Shown here piece by piece: positions 44,318 to 52,887 of a stretch of 64,000 bases of DNA. The DNA comes from Mesotoga infera (GTDB lineage: Bacteria > Thermotogota > Thermotogae > Petrotogales > Kosmotogaceae): the NCBI RefSeq assembly GCF_900157305.1, contig NZ_LS974202.1, forward strand, positions 2,604,001 through 2,668,000, given 5' to 3'. The translations under genes were made by a program, and so were the position numbers. The stretch's first letter is position 1; the number at the start of each line of letters is the position of its first letter. Below the pieces are notes generated by a model. It saw only the letters and a program-made list of their open reading frames with translations. It made no database searches and was not told where the DNA came from.

Positions 44318-44616
44318 CAATACTTCTCCGAAGAGAACTTCATTTCGTAGGCCTCGTGCTCGGGATTGGCTACCATCATATCTGTAAAGTCGCTTAGTAG
44401 TTCCTTGAAGACGCCTGTTTTCATGAACTCGTCGGCATATCTTTTATCTTCCCACATGCCTACGGCCAAAGCCTTTCCACCGTTCGCGGTCATGATAAAG
44501 GCACGGATGAAACCCTCGCGTCCGGTAGCCCTTTCGAGGACCGCTTCTTTCCATATCCTGCAGGCCCTCTCGAGAGATTCTTCACGAAAGTGGTACCTCA
44601 TTACGGCAACGTACAT
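44317..44616 (-). CDS. Small dimeric alpha-beta barrel protein (ABM-like)
   Basis: A 99-residue protein resembling antibiotic-biosynthesis-monooxygenase/ferredoxin-like barrels: YVAVMRYHFREESLERACRIWKEAVLERATGREGFIRAF and ALAVGMWEDKRYADEFMKTG. Such proteins bind heme, quinols or small ligands or have no enzymatic role. The ATG at 44616 has GGAGGTGAG just upstream. Function not assigned; it is coupled to the PPK2 gene. Confidence 0.65.
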   Translation of the reverse strand: MYVAVMRYHFREESLERACRIWKEAVLERATGREGFIRAFIMTANGGKALAVGMWEDKRYADEFMKTGVFKELLSDFTDMMVANPEHEAYEMKFSSEKY

Positions 44617-44688
44617 CTCTCTCACCTCCCTTTTCAATTTTACAGTCTCTTTCGCCCGGCGTAGAGAGACGGGGAGAGTGTAGAAAGC

Positions 44689-45753
44689 TCAATTTTGGTA
44701 GATATTGTCTATGTGGACGACGACCTTCGCACAGTCATGCCCAAGTATTGACGACAGTTTGTCGCTTCTTGTTCCTTTGATTCTATCGACTTCGAAGGAA
44801 CTGAAGTTGCTTATCCCACGCGCGATTTCCTCACCTTCAAAGGAGAGTATCCTGACTACCTCTCCCTGAGAGAACTCGCCTTCGACTCTCTCGACACCGA
44901 CCGCCAGAAGACTCTTACCCCTTTTCAAGGCGGTAATGGCACCTCTGTTTATTATAAGCGAACCTCCAGGAGTTGATAGAAAACCTATCCAGATTTTTCT
45001 GGCCCCGGGCGACGAATCGATCGGTTCGAAAACCGTGCCGGTTTCGATTCCATGAATGAACTTCCCGATGTTCGATAGCTCGCGGCCATTGCAGATGCAG
45101 CATTTGATACCTGATGCCGAAGCCCCTCTTGCTGCGCGAATCTTGGTGCCTATCCCTCCGGTTCCCCAGCTACTACCGGACATACTCTTGATCTTGCTGG
45201 CCGAATCGAAAACGCGCATAACCTTTCCCTCTTCGTTGTAGATGCCATCGACTGTGGACATGAGTATTAAATAGTCGGCCTTCCAGCCCATCGCAAACAT
45301 GGCCGCCAGTATGTCGTTATCGCCGAACATGATTTCTTCGGTTGAGGTAGTGTCGTTCTCGTTCACTATGGGTATGACTCCCATTTCTAGAAGACCTATT
45401 AGTGTGTTTCTCAGGTTGAGAAAGCGCTTCCTGTGGCCGAAATCGTCTCGGTTGACGAGTATCTGTGCGACCTTTTCTCCGTAGAGATCGAAAACAGTTT
45501 CGTACAGCTTCATCAGTTGAACCTGCCCGGCCGCGCACAGTGCCTGTTTCAGGTACAGATCGTGTTCGGCGCTTCTACCGCTTAAGTATCCAAAACCGGC
45601 AGCCTTAGCACCGGACGAGACCAGAACCACTTCGTTTTCGAGAGATTTGAGATTGGCTATCTCCCGCGCTAGCTCGGCTATGTAACGTCTGTCGAGCTCT
45701 CCGCTCTTTTTCACTAGCAAATTCGAACCAACTTTAAGCACTATTCTGGACAT
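44689..45753 (-). CDS. proB: Glutamate 5-kinase with PUA domain
   Basis: A 354-residue ProB, the first step of proline synthesis (glutamate to gamma-glutamyl phosphate). Amino-acid kinase motifs: LKVGSNLL, VLVSSGAKAAGFG, NENDTTSTEEIMFGDND and GTGGIGTKIRAA. Residues about 265-345 form the C-terminal PUA domain found in many ProB. Proline feedback inhibition sites cannot be read. It overlaps the proA stop by one base and is the third proline gene in the order proC-proA-proB. Confidence 0.95.
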   Translation of the reverse strand: MSRIVLKVGSNLLVKKSGELDRRYIAELAREIANLKSLENEVVLVSSGAKAAGFGYLSGRSAEHDLYLKQALCAAGQVQLMKLYETVFDLYGEKVAQILVNRDDFGHRKRFLNLRNTLIGLLEMGVIPIVNENDTTSTEEIMFGDNDILAAMFAMGWKADYLILMSTVDGIYNEEGKVMRVFDSASKIKSMSGSSWGTGGIGTKIRAARGASASGIKCCICNGRELSNIGKFIHGIETGTVFEPIDSSPGARKIWIGFLSTPGGSLIINRGAITALKRGKSLLAVGVERVEGEFSQGEVVRILSFEGEEIARGISNFSSFEVDRIKGTRSDKLSSILGHDCAKVVVHIDNIYQN

Positions 45754-46997
45754 TATTCTCTCACCTGGTAATCGCCCATCACGGTGTACTTGTAGCTCGT
45801 GAGTTCTCTTAAGCCGAAGGGTCCACGGGCGTGGAGTTTTTGAGTACTTATGCCTATCTCGCTTCCGAAACCGAACTCACCACCGTCCGTGAATCGTGTA
45901 GAAGCGTTCACGTAAACCGCGGCAGAATCGACGGCCTTCAAAAAGTACCTGGCGTTCGAGTAGTCTTCGGTCAGTATAGACTCCGAGTGATGGGATGAAT
46001 ATCTCTCTATGTGTTCGATTGCCTCTTTAACATCGTTTACAACCTTTACGGCCAGGATGAGGTCGAGGAATTCGGTCTCGTAGTCTTCTTCGGTAGCCGG
46101 GATCATTTCCGCGAACTGCCTCGACCTTTCACAACCGCGGAGTTCGACATTCTTTCTTGAGAGAGTTTCTTTCATCATCGGGAGAAACTTCCCGGCGATC
46201 TTCTCGTGCACAAGAACCGTTTCAACGGCGTTGCACGTTCCCGGTCTCTGTGTTTTTGCGTTGTCAATGATCGCTACGGCCTTGGATAGGTCGGCATTAT
46301 AGTCCACGAATATATGGCAGTTTCCCGTCCCGGTTTCGATTACCGGTACTGTTGAGTTGTTGACCACGAACTGTATCAGACTGCTACCCCCTCTGGGTAT
46401 TATCAGCGACAGATATTCCCTCATTTTCAACATCTCCATAACACAATCTCTGGATATATCCTCTATCAACTCTACACATCCGCCGGGTAGGCCGACCGTC
46501 TTCAGAGCACGTTTTATAGCTTGCACTATCGCCCTGTTGGAGTTTATCGCGTCGCTGCCACCCTTCAGAAGTACTGAATTTCCGGATTTTAAGGCCAGTA
46601 TCGAGGCATCGACTGTAACGTTTGGGCGCGATTCGTATATCATACCTATGGCACCGATAGGAACCCTCTCTCTGGATATTCTCAGACCGTCTTTTTGGAC
46701 CCAGGTGGTTTCTATCTCGCCAACGGGATCGGGTAATGCCGCCACGTCATGACAGGCCTGTATCATACCGTCTATCCTTTTTTCGGTGAGCGCGAGTCTG
46801 TCAATCAGCGATTCCTTGATTTCTCTGTTTCTGGCCTGTAAAACATCCAGAGAGTTCGCGTCGAGTATCTCACCGCGGTTCATGTCTATAGAATCGGCTA
46901 TTGCCTTCAAAGCCTGGTTCTTAACGGTGGTGCTCGCCAGCCTCAGAAATCTGTAAGCCTCCCTGACTTTCACTCCTTTTTCCGTTAGGTCCGTCAT
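45753..46997 (-). CDS. proA: Gamma-glutamyl phosphate reductase
   Basis: A 414-residue ProA, reducing gamma-glutamyl phosphate to glutamate semialdehyde with NADPH. ALDH-fold motifs: SRPNVTVDASILALKSGN, IPRGGSSLIQ, the catalytic Cys in KTQRPGTCNAVE, and ASTRFTDGGEFGFGSEIGIST near the C-terminus. The ATG overlaps the proC stop (ATGA) and follows GGAGGGG. Confidence 0.95.
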   Translation of the reverse strand: MTDLTEKGVKVREAYRFLRLASTTVKNQALKAIADSIDMNRGEILDANSLDVLQARNREIKESLIDRLALTEKRIDGMIQACHDVAALPDPVGEIETTWVQKDGLRISRERVPIGAIGMIYESRPNVTVDASILALKSGNSVLLKGGSDAINSNRAIVQAIKRALKTVGLPGGCVELIEDISRDCVMEMLKMREYLSLIIPRGGSSLIQFVVNNSTVPVIETGTGNCHIFVDYNADLSKAVAIIDNAKTQRPGTCNAVETVLVHEKIAGKFLPMMKETLSRKNVELRGCERSRQFAEMIPATEEDYETEFLDLILAVKVVNDVKEAIEHIERYSSHHSESILTEDYSNARYFLKAVDSAAVYVNASTRFTDGGEFGFGSEIGISTQKLHARGPFGLRELTSYKYTVMGDYQVRE

Positions 46998-47809
46998 TTC
47001 TTCCCCTCCAGTTCAGCGTTGATCTCTTTCGCCCTCAGATAGGTGTCGAAGAGAGCCTTCATTATAGTTCCCCTGAGTCCTTCTCTTTCCAGTGAATAAA
47101 TCCCCTCTATCGTGGTGCCTCCGGGTGAGGTGACGAGGTGTCTGAATTCGCCAGGATGGTTACCCTTTTCTTTGAGAAGCTCGACCGATCCACCCAGGGT
47201 ACCGAGTATGAGTTCCCTTGAAACCTCGTAGGAGAGACCCATCTTCAATCCCACGTCTATGAGCGATTCGACGATTACAAATACAAAGGCCGGACCGCTC
47301 CCGCTGAGAGCGGTAACGGCCGCCAGGTCCTTTTCTCTGACCTCGACTATATCTCCCATCGTCAGAAGTATTCTTTTTACCTCTCGGCGCTCGTCTTCGT
47401 TGAAGCCCTCCGAAAACACCAGACCAGTCACTCCTCTGCCGATAGCGCTCGGAACGTTCGGCATGATTCTAGCGATCTTTTTTATGGAAGTGTTAAAGGC
47501 TATTGTATCTATCTGAATACCAGTTATGGTGCTTATTATTATAGGACTGTGCTGTCTGCCGTTCTTTATCTGGGCGAAGAGCTCCATACAGTCCTGCGGT
47601 TTCACCGAAAGGATCACATGTGTGCAGTTTTTGAATATCTCTGAAGGTTCGGAAGCGACGACTACCTTTGTGGAATCGGAAGTCAAACCGGACAACTTCT
47701 CCGGGTATCTATCCAGTAGGTACAGGGCTTCCAGCCCTTCGAATTTGCTCAGCAATCTATGGGCAAAGATTCCTCCTATATTTCCTACACCGATTATTCC
47801 TATCTTCAT
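46994..47809 (-). CDS. proC: Pyrroline-5-carboxylate reductase
   Basis: A 271-residue ProC, the last step of proline synthesis. The Rossmann motif is IGIIGVGNIGG; RIMPNVPSAIGRGVTGL and ALSGSGPAFVFVIVESL with the C-terminal VTSPGGTTIEGIYSLE are the P5CR signature parts. It follows the amidotransferase gene with a 4-bp overlap and AGGAGGGGG upstream. It completes glutamate-to-proline conversion in one operon. Confidence 0.95.
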   Translation of the reverse strand: MKIGIIGVGNIGGIFAHRLLSKFEGLEALYLLDRYPEKLSGLTSDSTKVVVASEPSEIFKNCTHVILSVKPQDCMELFAQIKNGRQHSPIIISTITGIQIDTIAFNTSIKKIARIMPNVPSAIGRGVTGLVFSEGFNEDERREVKRILLTMGDIVEVREKDLAAVTALSGSGPAFVFVIVESLIDVGLKMGLSYEVSRELILGTLGGSVELLKEKGNHPGEFRHLVTSPGGTTIEGIYSLEREGLRGTIMKALFDTYLRAKEINAELEGKK

Positions 47810-48420
47810 TTTCCCCCTCCTGAATTTTCAGTTGAATGTCTTTCCACTATAGAAGCAAAATTTGAGAATATCTTTAGCGAATCCATCTCCGATCCGAGGT
47901 CGATCTCTTCGGGGTGAAACTGTATTCCGTACTTCAGGTTATCTTTCGAGGCTATCGCTTGAATGAAAGTTGAATCGTTCCTGGCGATGATGGAGTAACC
48001 ATGCGGGACATAAGGCAGGGCATAGTTGTGTCGTTGACATACTTCAAGAGGTGACTTCATGCCCTTGAAAAGGTCGTTTCCGCCATCAAGCCACACCCTC
48101 GAGAGCCCCAGCTCCTTCGAGACCACCAGAGAAACTCCTGCAAGCCTCGCCAGTATCTGCATACCTAGGCAGATACCCAGGATAGGTTTGTTGAAATTCC
48201 TTAAATAGCTCGCTCCGTATAAATCACTTTTTTCTTCGAAATAATTCTTCATCGTAAATCCGCCCGAGATAATTAATCCATCACAGCAAGAAGCATCCTG
48301 CGGAAATCCCTCTCGAAAGGTTCTCCATGTCCGGTAGAGCACCCCCATCTTTTCAAGCGCAAATTCTAATGGAGAGAGTGTCCTGTCGAAATCACTGTCG
48401 TTTAGAAGAACACAGATCAT
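47806..48420 (-). CDS. Class I glutamine amidotransferase
   Basis: A 204-residue stand-alone GATase of the GuaA-N/TrpG type. The catalytic Cys is in LGICLGMQILARLAG, and His-x-Glu in GIQFHPEEID completes the triad. It should hydrolyse glutamine to glutamate and ammonia, or a gamma-glutamyl compound. As the first gene in the proline operon it could raise the glutamate supply, but a synthase partner is not visible, so this is inference. Ribosome site GGAGGT. Confidence 0.82.
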   Translation of the reverse strand: MICVLLNDSDFDRTLSPLEFALEKMGVLYRTWRTFREGFPQDASCCDGLIISGGFTMKNYFEEKSDLYGASYLRNFNKPILGICLGMQILARLAGVSLVVSKELGLSRVWLDGGNDLFKGMKSPLEVCQRHNYALPYVPHGYSIIARNDSTFIQAIASKDNLKYGIQFHPEEIDLGSEMDSLKIFSNFASIVERHSTENSGGGK

Positions 48421-48448
48421 CTCGCAAGACCTCCTGTGTTTTGCGCTT

Positions 48449-48457
48449 ATTATATCA
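48449..48457 (-). promoter_or_regulatory. Extended -10 promoter of the amidotransferase-pro operon
   Basis: On the minus strand this reads TGATATAAT, an extended -10 element (TGnTATAAT), 29 nt before the ATG. The -35 region is poor, typical for extended -10 promoters. The rest of 48458-48603 shows nothing recognisable. Confidence 0.6.
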
Positions 48458-48603
48458 CCAGCTATTTTCGTTAAGGTTCAGAGAGTTTGCAACGTAAAGA
48501 CGAATGGACGGATTTTTGCCATCGAAATCTACAATGTTGGGATGTTACCCGTTGATTAAATCAGCCCGAAAAGCGAAACTCAATGTCGTTCAAACCTACA
48601 ATT

Positions 48604-49617
48604 TTATATTCTCTTACCCATTAGACTGTTGAAGATATAGACCTCTCCGCCAGTCTTTGTGGTTATAGTTTTGTACGCTATCTCGTGGTATGCGGTTATT
48701 CTTCTGACCGTTCGTGTGCTCGATCTCATGGCAATGGAGTCGGTTATGGCTTTACTGTGGGTGAAGCGGACACCTTTAAGGAAAGAGCCGTCGGTTATGC
48801 CTGTTGCGCTGAAAATAACCTCTTCGCCCTTTATCAGATCTTGTGTCCAGTAGACATTGTTGATTTTGAAGTTGGATTTCTCCGTTTTTTCAATCTCTGC
48901 GCTGTCTCTGGGCCAGCATTTTACCTGTATTTCTCCTCCAAGGCACTGGAGCGCAGCCGCCGCGAGTACAGCCTCAGGCGAACCACCGATCCCCATATAT
49001 ATCTCAGTGCCACCATCGGGAAGGGCCGTGGCGATCGCCGCAGCTATATCGCCATCGTTTATGAGCTTTATTCTCGCTCCGACGTTCCTTATGGCTTCCA
49101 CCAGTGGATAATTTCTCTCTCTCTCCAGCACCGTGACGGTAAGCTCGGACACTTTGACACCGAGAATCGCGGCCGCGATTTTGAGGTTCTCTCTCGGGCT
49201 TGCGTTTATGTCGAGACTCCCGGCAAGTTCTTCACCGACCGCGAGCTTATCGACGTAGTAAGTTGGAAGCGGGGCTATCTTGCCTCTTTCAGTCGCCGCT
49301 ATCACACTCAAAGCGTTGGGTCGACCGTTGGCCACAAGTCTTGTGCCGTCAACTGGATCAACAGCGATAAGAACTTCGGGATCTTCCTCCCCCCATTTAC
49401 CGACATGTTCCCCCGCAGCCAGCATTGGAGCATGATCCTTCTCTCCTTCACCGATCACGACTGTTCCGCGCATGTCGAGGAGATCGAGAATTCCCCGCAT
49501 CGCGTCAACTGCCCTCTGATCAACGATCTCTTTGTCGCCCCGTCCAAGGTAAACGCTAGATAACAACGCCGCGGCTTCTGTTACTCTTACCATGTCAAGA
49601 GTGATCTCAGGTATCAT
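48604..49617 (-). CDS. glpX: Class II fructose-1,6-bisphosphatase
   Basis: A 337-residue GlpX-type phosphatase of gluconeogenesis. Metal and phosphate motifs: VIGEGEKDHAPML, AVDPVDGTRLVANG and GIGGSPEAVLAAAALQCLGGE. GGAGGTG precedes the ATG. A 292-codon ORF on the opposite strand (48685-49563) is a shadow of this gene. It is followed at 183 bp by the pro operon, which has its own promoter. Confidence 0.94.
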   Translation of the reverse strand: MIPEITLDMVRVTEAAALLSSVYLGRGDKEIVDQRAVDAMRGILDLLDMRGTVVIGEGEKDHAPMLAAGEHVGKWGEEDPEVLIAVDPVDGTRLVANGRPNALSVIAATERGKIAPLPTYYVDKLAVGEELAGSLDINASPRENLKIAAAILGVKVSELTVTVLERERNYPLVEAIRNVGARIKLINDGDIAAAIATALPDGGTEIYMGIGGSPEAVLAAAALQCLGGEIQVKCWPRDSAEIEKTEKSNFKINNVYWTQDLIKGEEVIFSATGITDGSFLKGVRFTHSKAITDSIAMRSSTRTVRRITAYHEIAYKTITTKTGGEVYIFNSLMGKRI

Positions 49618-49915
49618 TTTTTCACCTCCGATTCAATCATAGCATCACACATTCTCTTAGAGTGATTCTCAGCCTTCTCAAATATATCCCAATTATGGCA
49701 TGATAAAATCGTAGAAAGTAACTGCGAAGGCTTGTTTTGTATCGTTGCTTTTGATACTGAAAATCTGAAGTATTTGAAAAGTATCGTTTCGGTTTGAGCC
49801 TAACGGTTTGTTTGGACCGCAGCTGTTGATGGAAGGGATTCGGTTATGAAGAACCCTTTCAAACCCTTTGAAGTCTAAGGATCGTTTTTCCATAAAGGAA
49901 GAGGAGGAGATGGAG

Positions 49916-50611
49916 ATGAAGAAAGCGCTACTGTTACTTTTCATGATTTCTCTAGTCGTTTTGGCAATGGCTATGACCGAAGAGTTGCCGGAAATGGTAT
50001 TTGTCAGTGGGGGGAACATCATTTACGTTGGAGGTACTCATATTACTGAAGATTCAACGATATGCGCAGTAAATCTTCAGATTCCATTCATTGAAGGGCT
50101 TACCAGACCAGGTTTCGAATCCTATATCAACTCTCTGATAAAATCCGAAGTCGAGCAATACAGCAAAGAGATCCAAAAGATGGCAGCAGACGCCTATGAA
50201 GCGTCCAAAGAAGATGAATGGCCCTTCAGAACTTTCGATGTCTATGTGGTCTATACTGCTTACTTGAGTAACGGCATTCTCAGCATAGATATGATCTTCA
50301 GCGAATTCACTGGAGGAGCCCACCCCAATGCGGCCAGGCGGACGTACAATATCGACATAAGTGGGAACCATTTAGTTTCATTGAAAAGCCTCTTTCCTTC
50401 CGAGGATTTCGAGAACAAACTGAACGAGTTGCTTTTTAGCAAGATAAAAGAAAGAGAAGATCTGTGGCCAGCGGAATTCAAGGGCGTTCAACCGGACCAG
50501 GGCTTTTACCTGAATGCGGGAAGGCTGTATATATACTTCCAGCCTTATGAGATAGGCCCCTGGGCTTCAGGTATGCCCGAGTTCAGTTTTCTCCTTACTG
50601 ACCTGATGTAA
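49916..50611 (+). CDS. Exported DUF4163/DUF3298-like protein
   Basis: A 231-residue protein with a clear signal peptide (MKKALLLLFMISLVVLAMAM). The rest matches the DUF4163 plus DUF3298 (RsiV-like) pattern: INLQIPF-type core, then SNGILSIDMIFSEFTGGAHPNAARRTYNID in segments, and GFYLNAGRLYIYFQPYEIGPWASG. In RsiV this fold binds lysozyme; here there is no anti-sigma segment. The ATG at 49916 follows AGGAGG by 8 nt; 298 bp upstream (49618-49915) hold no gene. Confidence 0.78.
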   Translation: MKKALLLLFMISLVVLAMAMTEELPEMVFVSGGNIIYVGGTHITEDSTICAVNLQIPFIEGLTRPGFESYINSLIKSEVEQYSKEIQKMAADAYEASKEDEWPFRTFDVYVVYTAYLSNGILSIDMIFSEFTGGAHPNAARRTYNIDISGNHLVSLKSLFPSEDFENKLNELLFSKIKEREDLWPAEFKGVQPDQGFYLNAGRLYIYFQPYEIGPWASGMPEFSFLLTDLM

Positions 50612-50692
50612 GAACTGGATTAAAGGCTTTTCCGGGATTCTCTATAACCGGCGCTGAAAAGCGTCGCTGATGTAATTTTACGGTCTACCTCG

Positions 50693-50721
50693 TTGACACT
50701 CTCTGGTATTGATGGTAAAGT
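50693..50721 (+). promoter_or_regulatory. Promoter of the tRNA-Leu gene
   Basis: TTGACA at 50693-50698, a 17-nt spacer and TAAAGT at 50716-50721, ending 10 bp before the mature tRNA 5' end. Confidence 0.65.
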
Positions 50722-50731
50722 TTTATTGCCA

Positions 50732-50821
50732 GCCGAGGTGGTGGAACTGGCAGACGCGGCGGACTCAAAATCCGCTGGGGTTGAGAGCCCCGTGCGGGTT
50801 CGATTCCCGCCCTCGGCACCA
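50732..50821 (+). tRNA. tRNA-Leu (anticodon CAA)
   Basis: Acceptor arms GCCGAGG and CCTCGGC with discriminator A and encoded CCA. The anticodon stem GCGGA/TCCGC carries the loop CTCAAAA, giving anticodon CAA, which reads UUG. The long variable arm (class II) and the T-loop GGTTCGATTCC are present. Confidence 0.96.
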
Positions 50822-50848
50822 GAGGAAGGCTAAGCCTTCCTCATTTTT
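50822..50848 (+). terminator. Intrinsic terminator after tRNA-Leu
   Basis: GAGGAAGGC and GCCTTCCTC form a perfect 9-bp stem with a TAA loop followed by ATTTTT, directly after the encoded CCA. The downstream glycosyltransferase starts 16 bp later, so it may be served by read-through. Confidence 0.8.
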
Positions 50849-50863
50849 ATGGAGGTGTTCTTC

Positions 50864-51604
50864 TTGAGATTTCTGGACTTCGATCTACAGGACAGAGATC
50901 TGGATTCAGCGGCATCTGAGTTGCTTGATGGAGTAAAGTCCGGCAAGAAGTACTTCGTTCTCACATTGAATGCGCTGATAGTTTATGAGTATCTCCGTAA
51001 CCGGGATTATCATGAGGCACTTGAGAGAGTAAATTACGTGGTTCCCGATGGAAGCGGAGTTTTAAAAGCCATAAAATTACTCAATAAAAGGAAAGTTGGC
51101 AGGGTTCCCGGTATAGACCTGATGCTCACTATCTGCAAACTGGCTTCCATGGGAAACAAGAGAATCTATCTTCTTGGTTCTAAAACCGATACAGTAACAA
51201 AAACCATTAAAAATTTAAAAGAAAGATATCCCGGTCTTAATATAGCAGGCTATCACAACGGTTTCTTTGATGAAAGTGAAAGTGATACAATCGTTTCAGA
51301 AATAAACAATTCACGTGCGGATATACTGTTCGTTGGAATGGGTGTACCTAAACAGGAATTATGGATCACGGAAAATCTGGACAGATTGAATGTCAAGGTT
51401 TTGATGGGTGTCGGTGGCTCCTTCGATGTCATTTCGGGAAACTTGAAGAGAGCTCCCGCCTGGATGCAGAGGTTAGGTCTTGAGTGGTTTTATAGAACCA
51501 TTCAAGAACCCAGAAAACGCTTGAGATTGATACCCAAACTTGTCAAGTTTGAACTTCATATTCTTAAGTCTTATCTTTGTTTGAGAAGAGGTGGTTCCGG
51601 ATGA
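50864..51604 (+). CDS. WecG/TagA/CpsF family glycosyltransferase
   Basis: A 246-residue GT26 enzyme, which adds N-acetylmannosaminuronate or similar sugars to a lipid-linked acceptor in envelope polysaccharide synthesis. Core motifs: LTLNALIVYEYL, VVPDGSGVLKAIKL, RVPGIDLM, RIYLLGSK, LFVGMGVPKQELW and GVGGSFDVISGNLKRAPAWMQRLGLEWFYR in segments. TTG start at 50864 six to seven bases after GGAGGTG; the ATG at 50849 precedes that ribosome site. Confidence 0.87.
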   Translation: MRFLDFDLQDRDLDSAASELLDGVKSGKKYFVLTLNALIVYEYLRNRDYHEALERVNYVVPDGSGVLKAIKLLNKRKVGRVPGIDLMLTICKLASMGNKRIYLLGSKTDTVTKTIKNLKERYPGLNIAGYHNGFFDESESDTIVSEINNSRADILFVGMGVPKQELWITENLDRLNVKVLMGVGGSFDVISGNLKRAPAWMQRLGLEWFYRTIQEPRKRLRLIPKLVKFELHILKSYLCLRRGGSG

Positions 51605-52887
51605 TCGTTACCAACGTACTGGCCTTCACGAACGATTTCGCGAATCCTCTTGTGGATGACGCGCTGGTCAGATTCGAGAATGGAGAGATTACCTACGTCG
51701 GTCCTAGAAGGGAGTACAGCATTCAGGAAGATGAAGAAGTTGTGGACGGAGAGAAAGGACTCCTGCTTCCGGCTTTTTGCAACGCTCACCTGAGCATTTA
51801 TTCTAGTGTTTCATCGTACCCTCTCAAAATTATAAAGGGCTATGAGAATGGAGCCGGTTATTTCAACAATCTGCTTAAGTCAGGATACTCCAAAACCAAC
51901 GAGAAGATCGCAAAAGTATCGGCCGAATTAGCAGTGTTAAAGGCTTTGAAGAGCGGCACTGTCTCATTCAGTGGCCCCATTTTCGATTGTCCAGAAGTGG
52001 ATGCGGAGTTTTACAGAGAACTCGCACGGAGGTACGGAGTTAACATCGCGGTCGGCCCGGTAGTGGTAAAAGAATCGATCGAATCCATTATCGAGCGATG
52101 GCATGAAGTACCCCGTGATAGCAATTTCTGTCCTCTCATATATGTAAGCGAACTGGCGACCTACGACGAAGAAGACCTGATCAAGCTACGCGACCTCTAT
52201 TCTAAGGGTATAAACTTGAACCTCTTTATATTCGACATGAAGCAAGAGAACGATCTGTGCCTTTCAAGATGGGGCGAAAGCCTTATAGAGAGATTGCTGA
52301 AGAATGGCATTCTCGTTCCCGAATGCGGCATTATTTATGGAGGAAACCTGAGTGAAACCGATATGGATATAATCTCGAACAGAAGGATATTCGTTACCAA
52401 ATCCATACGTTCCGAGATGTACGCCGGAACCTTTCAACCTAATATCGCTGACCTTTTGGGGAGAGGAATGCACGTCTCTATAGGAACAGGTTTCATGGGA
52501 ACGGAACTCATAGAGGAGGCCAGGGAGATAGTGCTTTCGGAAAGATATCACAAGCACTATGATAACGTTGTAATCGACTACGAAATACGGAAAACGCTTT
52601 ACGATAATAATTATAAACTGGCACAGCGTTTCTTCGGAAAACGTACGGGGGTAATAAAAGAGGGCTATTCGGCCGACCTCCTTCTGGCCAAACCGGTACT
52701 GGATTTTGAAAGACTTGACCCCGAACTGCCCACAGTTCTACAACTGATCTTGAAAACCTCCTGTGAATCTAATTATGAAAAAGTCTGGAATACCGGAGAA
52801 TTGATACTCGACAAGGGCTTCCCCCAGAGGATATCCAGGAAGGAGCTTAAAGACCTTTCCAGGGATATCAAAAACCTGGAATTGTAA
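51601..52887 (+). CDS. Amidohydrolase-fold protein lacking metal ligands
   Basis: A 428-residue member of the metal-dependent hydrolase superfamily near the SsnA/cytosine-deaminase-like group: N-terminal urease-type composite domain and LLLPAFCNAHLSIYS at the usual HxH position. The second His of HxH is Ser, the later His pair region reads PECGIIYGGN without His, and the Asp motif (SxGTD) is VSIGTGFMG. All typical metal ligands are therefore missing or doubtful, suggesting a non-hydrolytic role or divergence. ATGA overlap with the glycosyltransferase. Its 3' end overlaps convergent disA by 20 bp. Confidence 0.72.
   Translation: MIVTNVLAFTNDFANPLVDDALVRFENGEITYVGPRREYSIQEDEEVVDGEKGLLLPAFCNAHLSIYSSVSSYPLKIIKGYENGAGYFNNLLKSGYSKTNEKIAKVSAELAVLKALKSGTVSFSGPIFDCPEVDAEFYRELARRYGVNIAVGPVVVKESIESIIERWHEVPRDSNFCPLIYVSELATYDEEDLIKLRDLYSKGINLNLFIFDMKQENDLCLSRWGESLIERLLKNGILVPECGIIYGGNLSETDMDIISNRRIFVTKSIRSEMYAGTFQPNIADLLGRGMHVSIGTGFMGTELIEEAREIVLSERYHKHYDNVVIDYEIRKTLYDNNYKLAQRFFGKRTGVIKEGYSADLLLAKPVLDFERLDPELPTVLQLILKTSCESNYEKVWNTGELILDKGFPQRISRKELKDLSRDIKNLEL

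Noticed and set aside
48685-49563. 292-codon open reading frame on the plus strand
   Set aside because: It lies entirely opposite glpX, whose protein has all family motifs and a good ribosome site; the opposite frame has low-complexity, unrelated translation.
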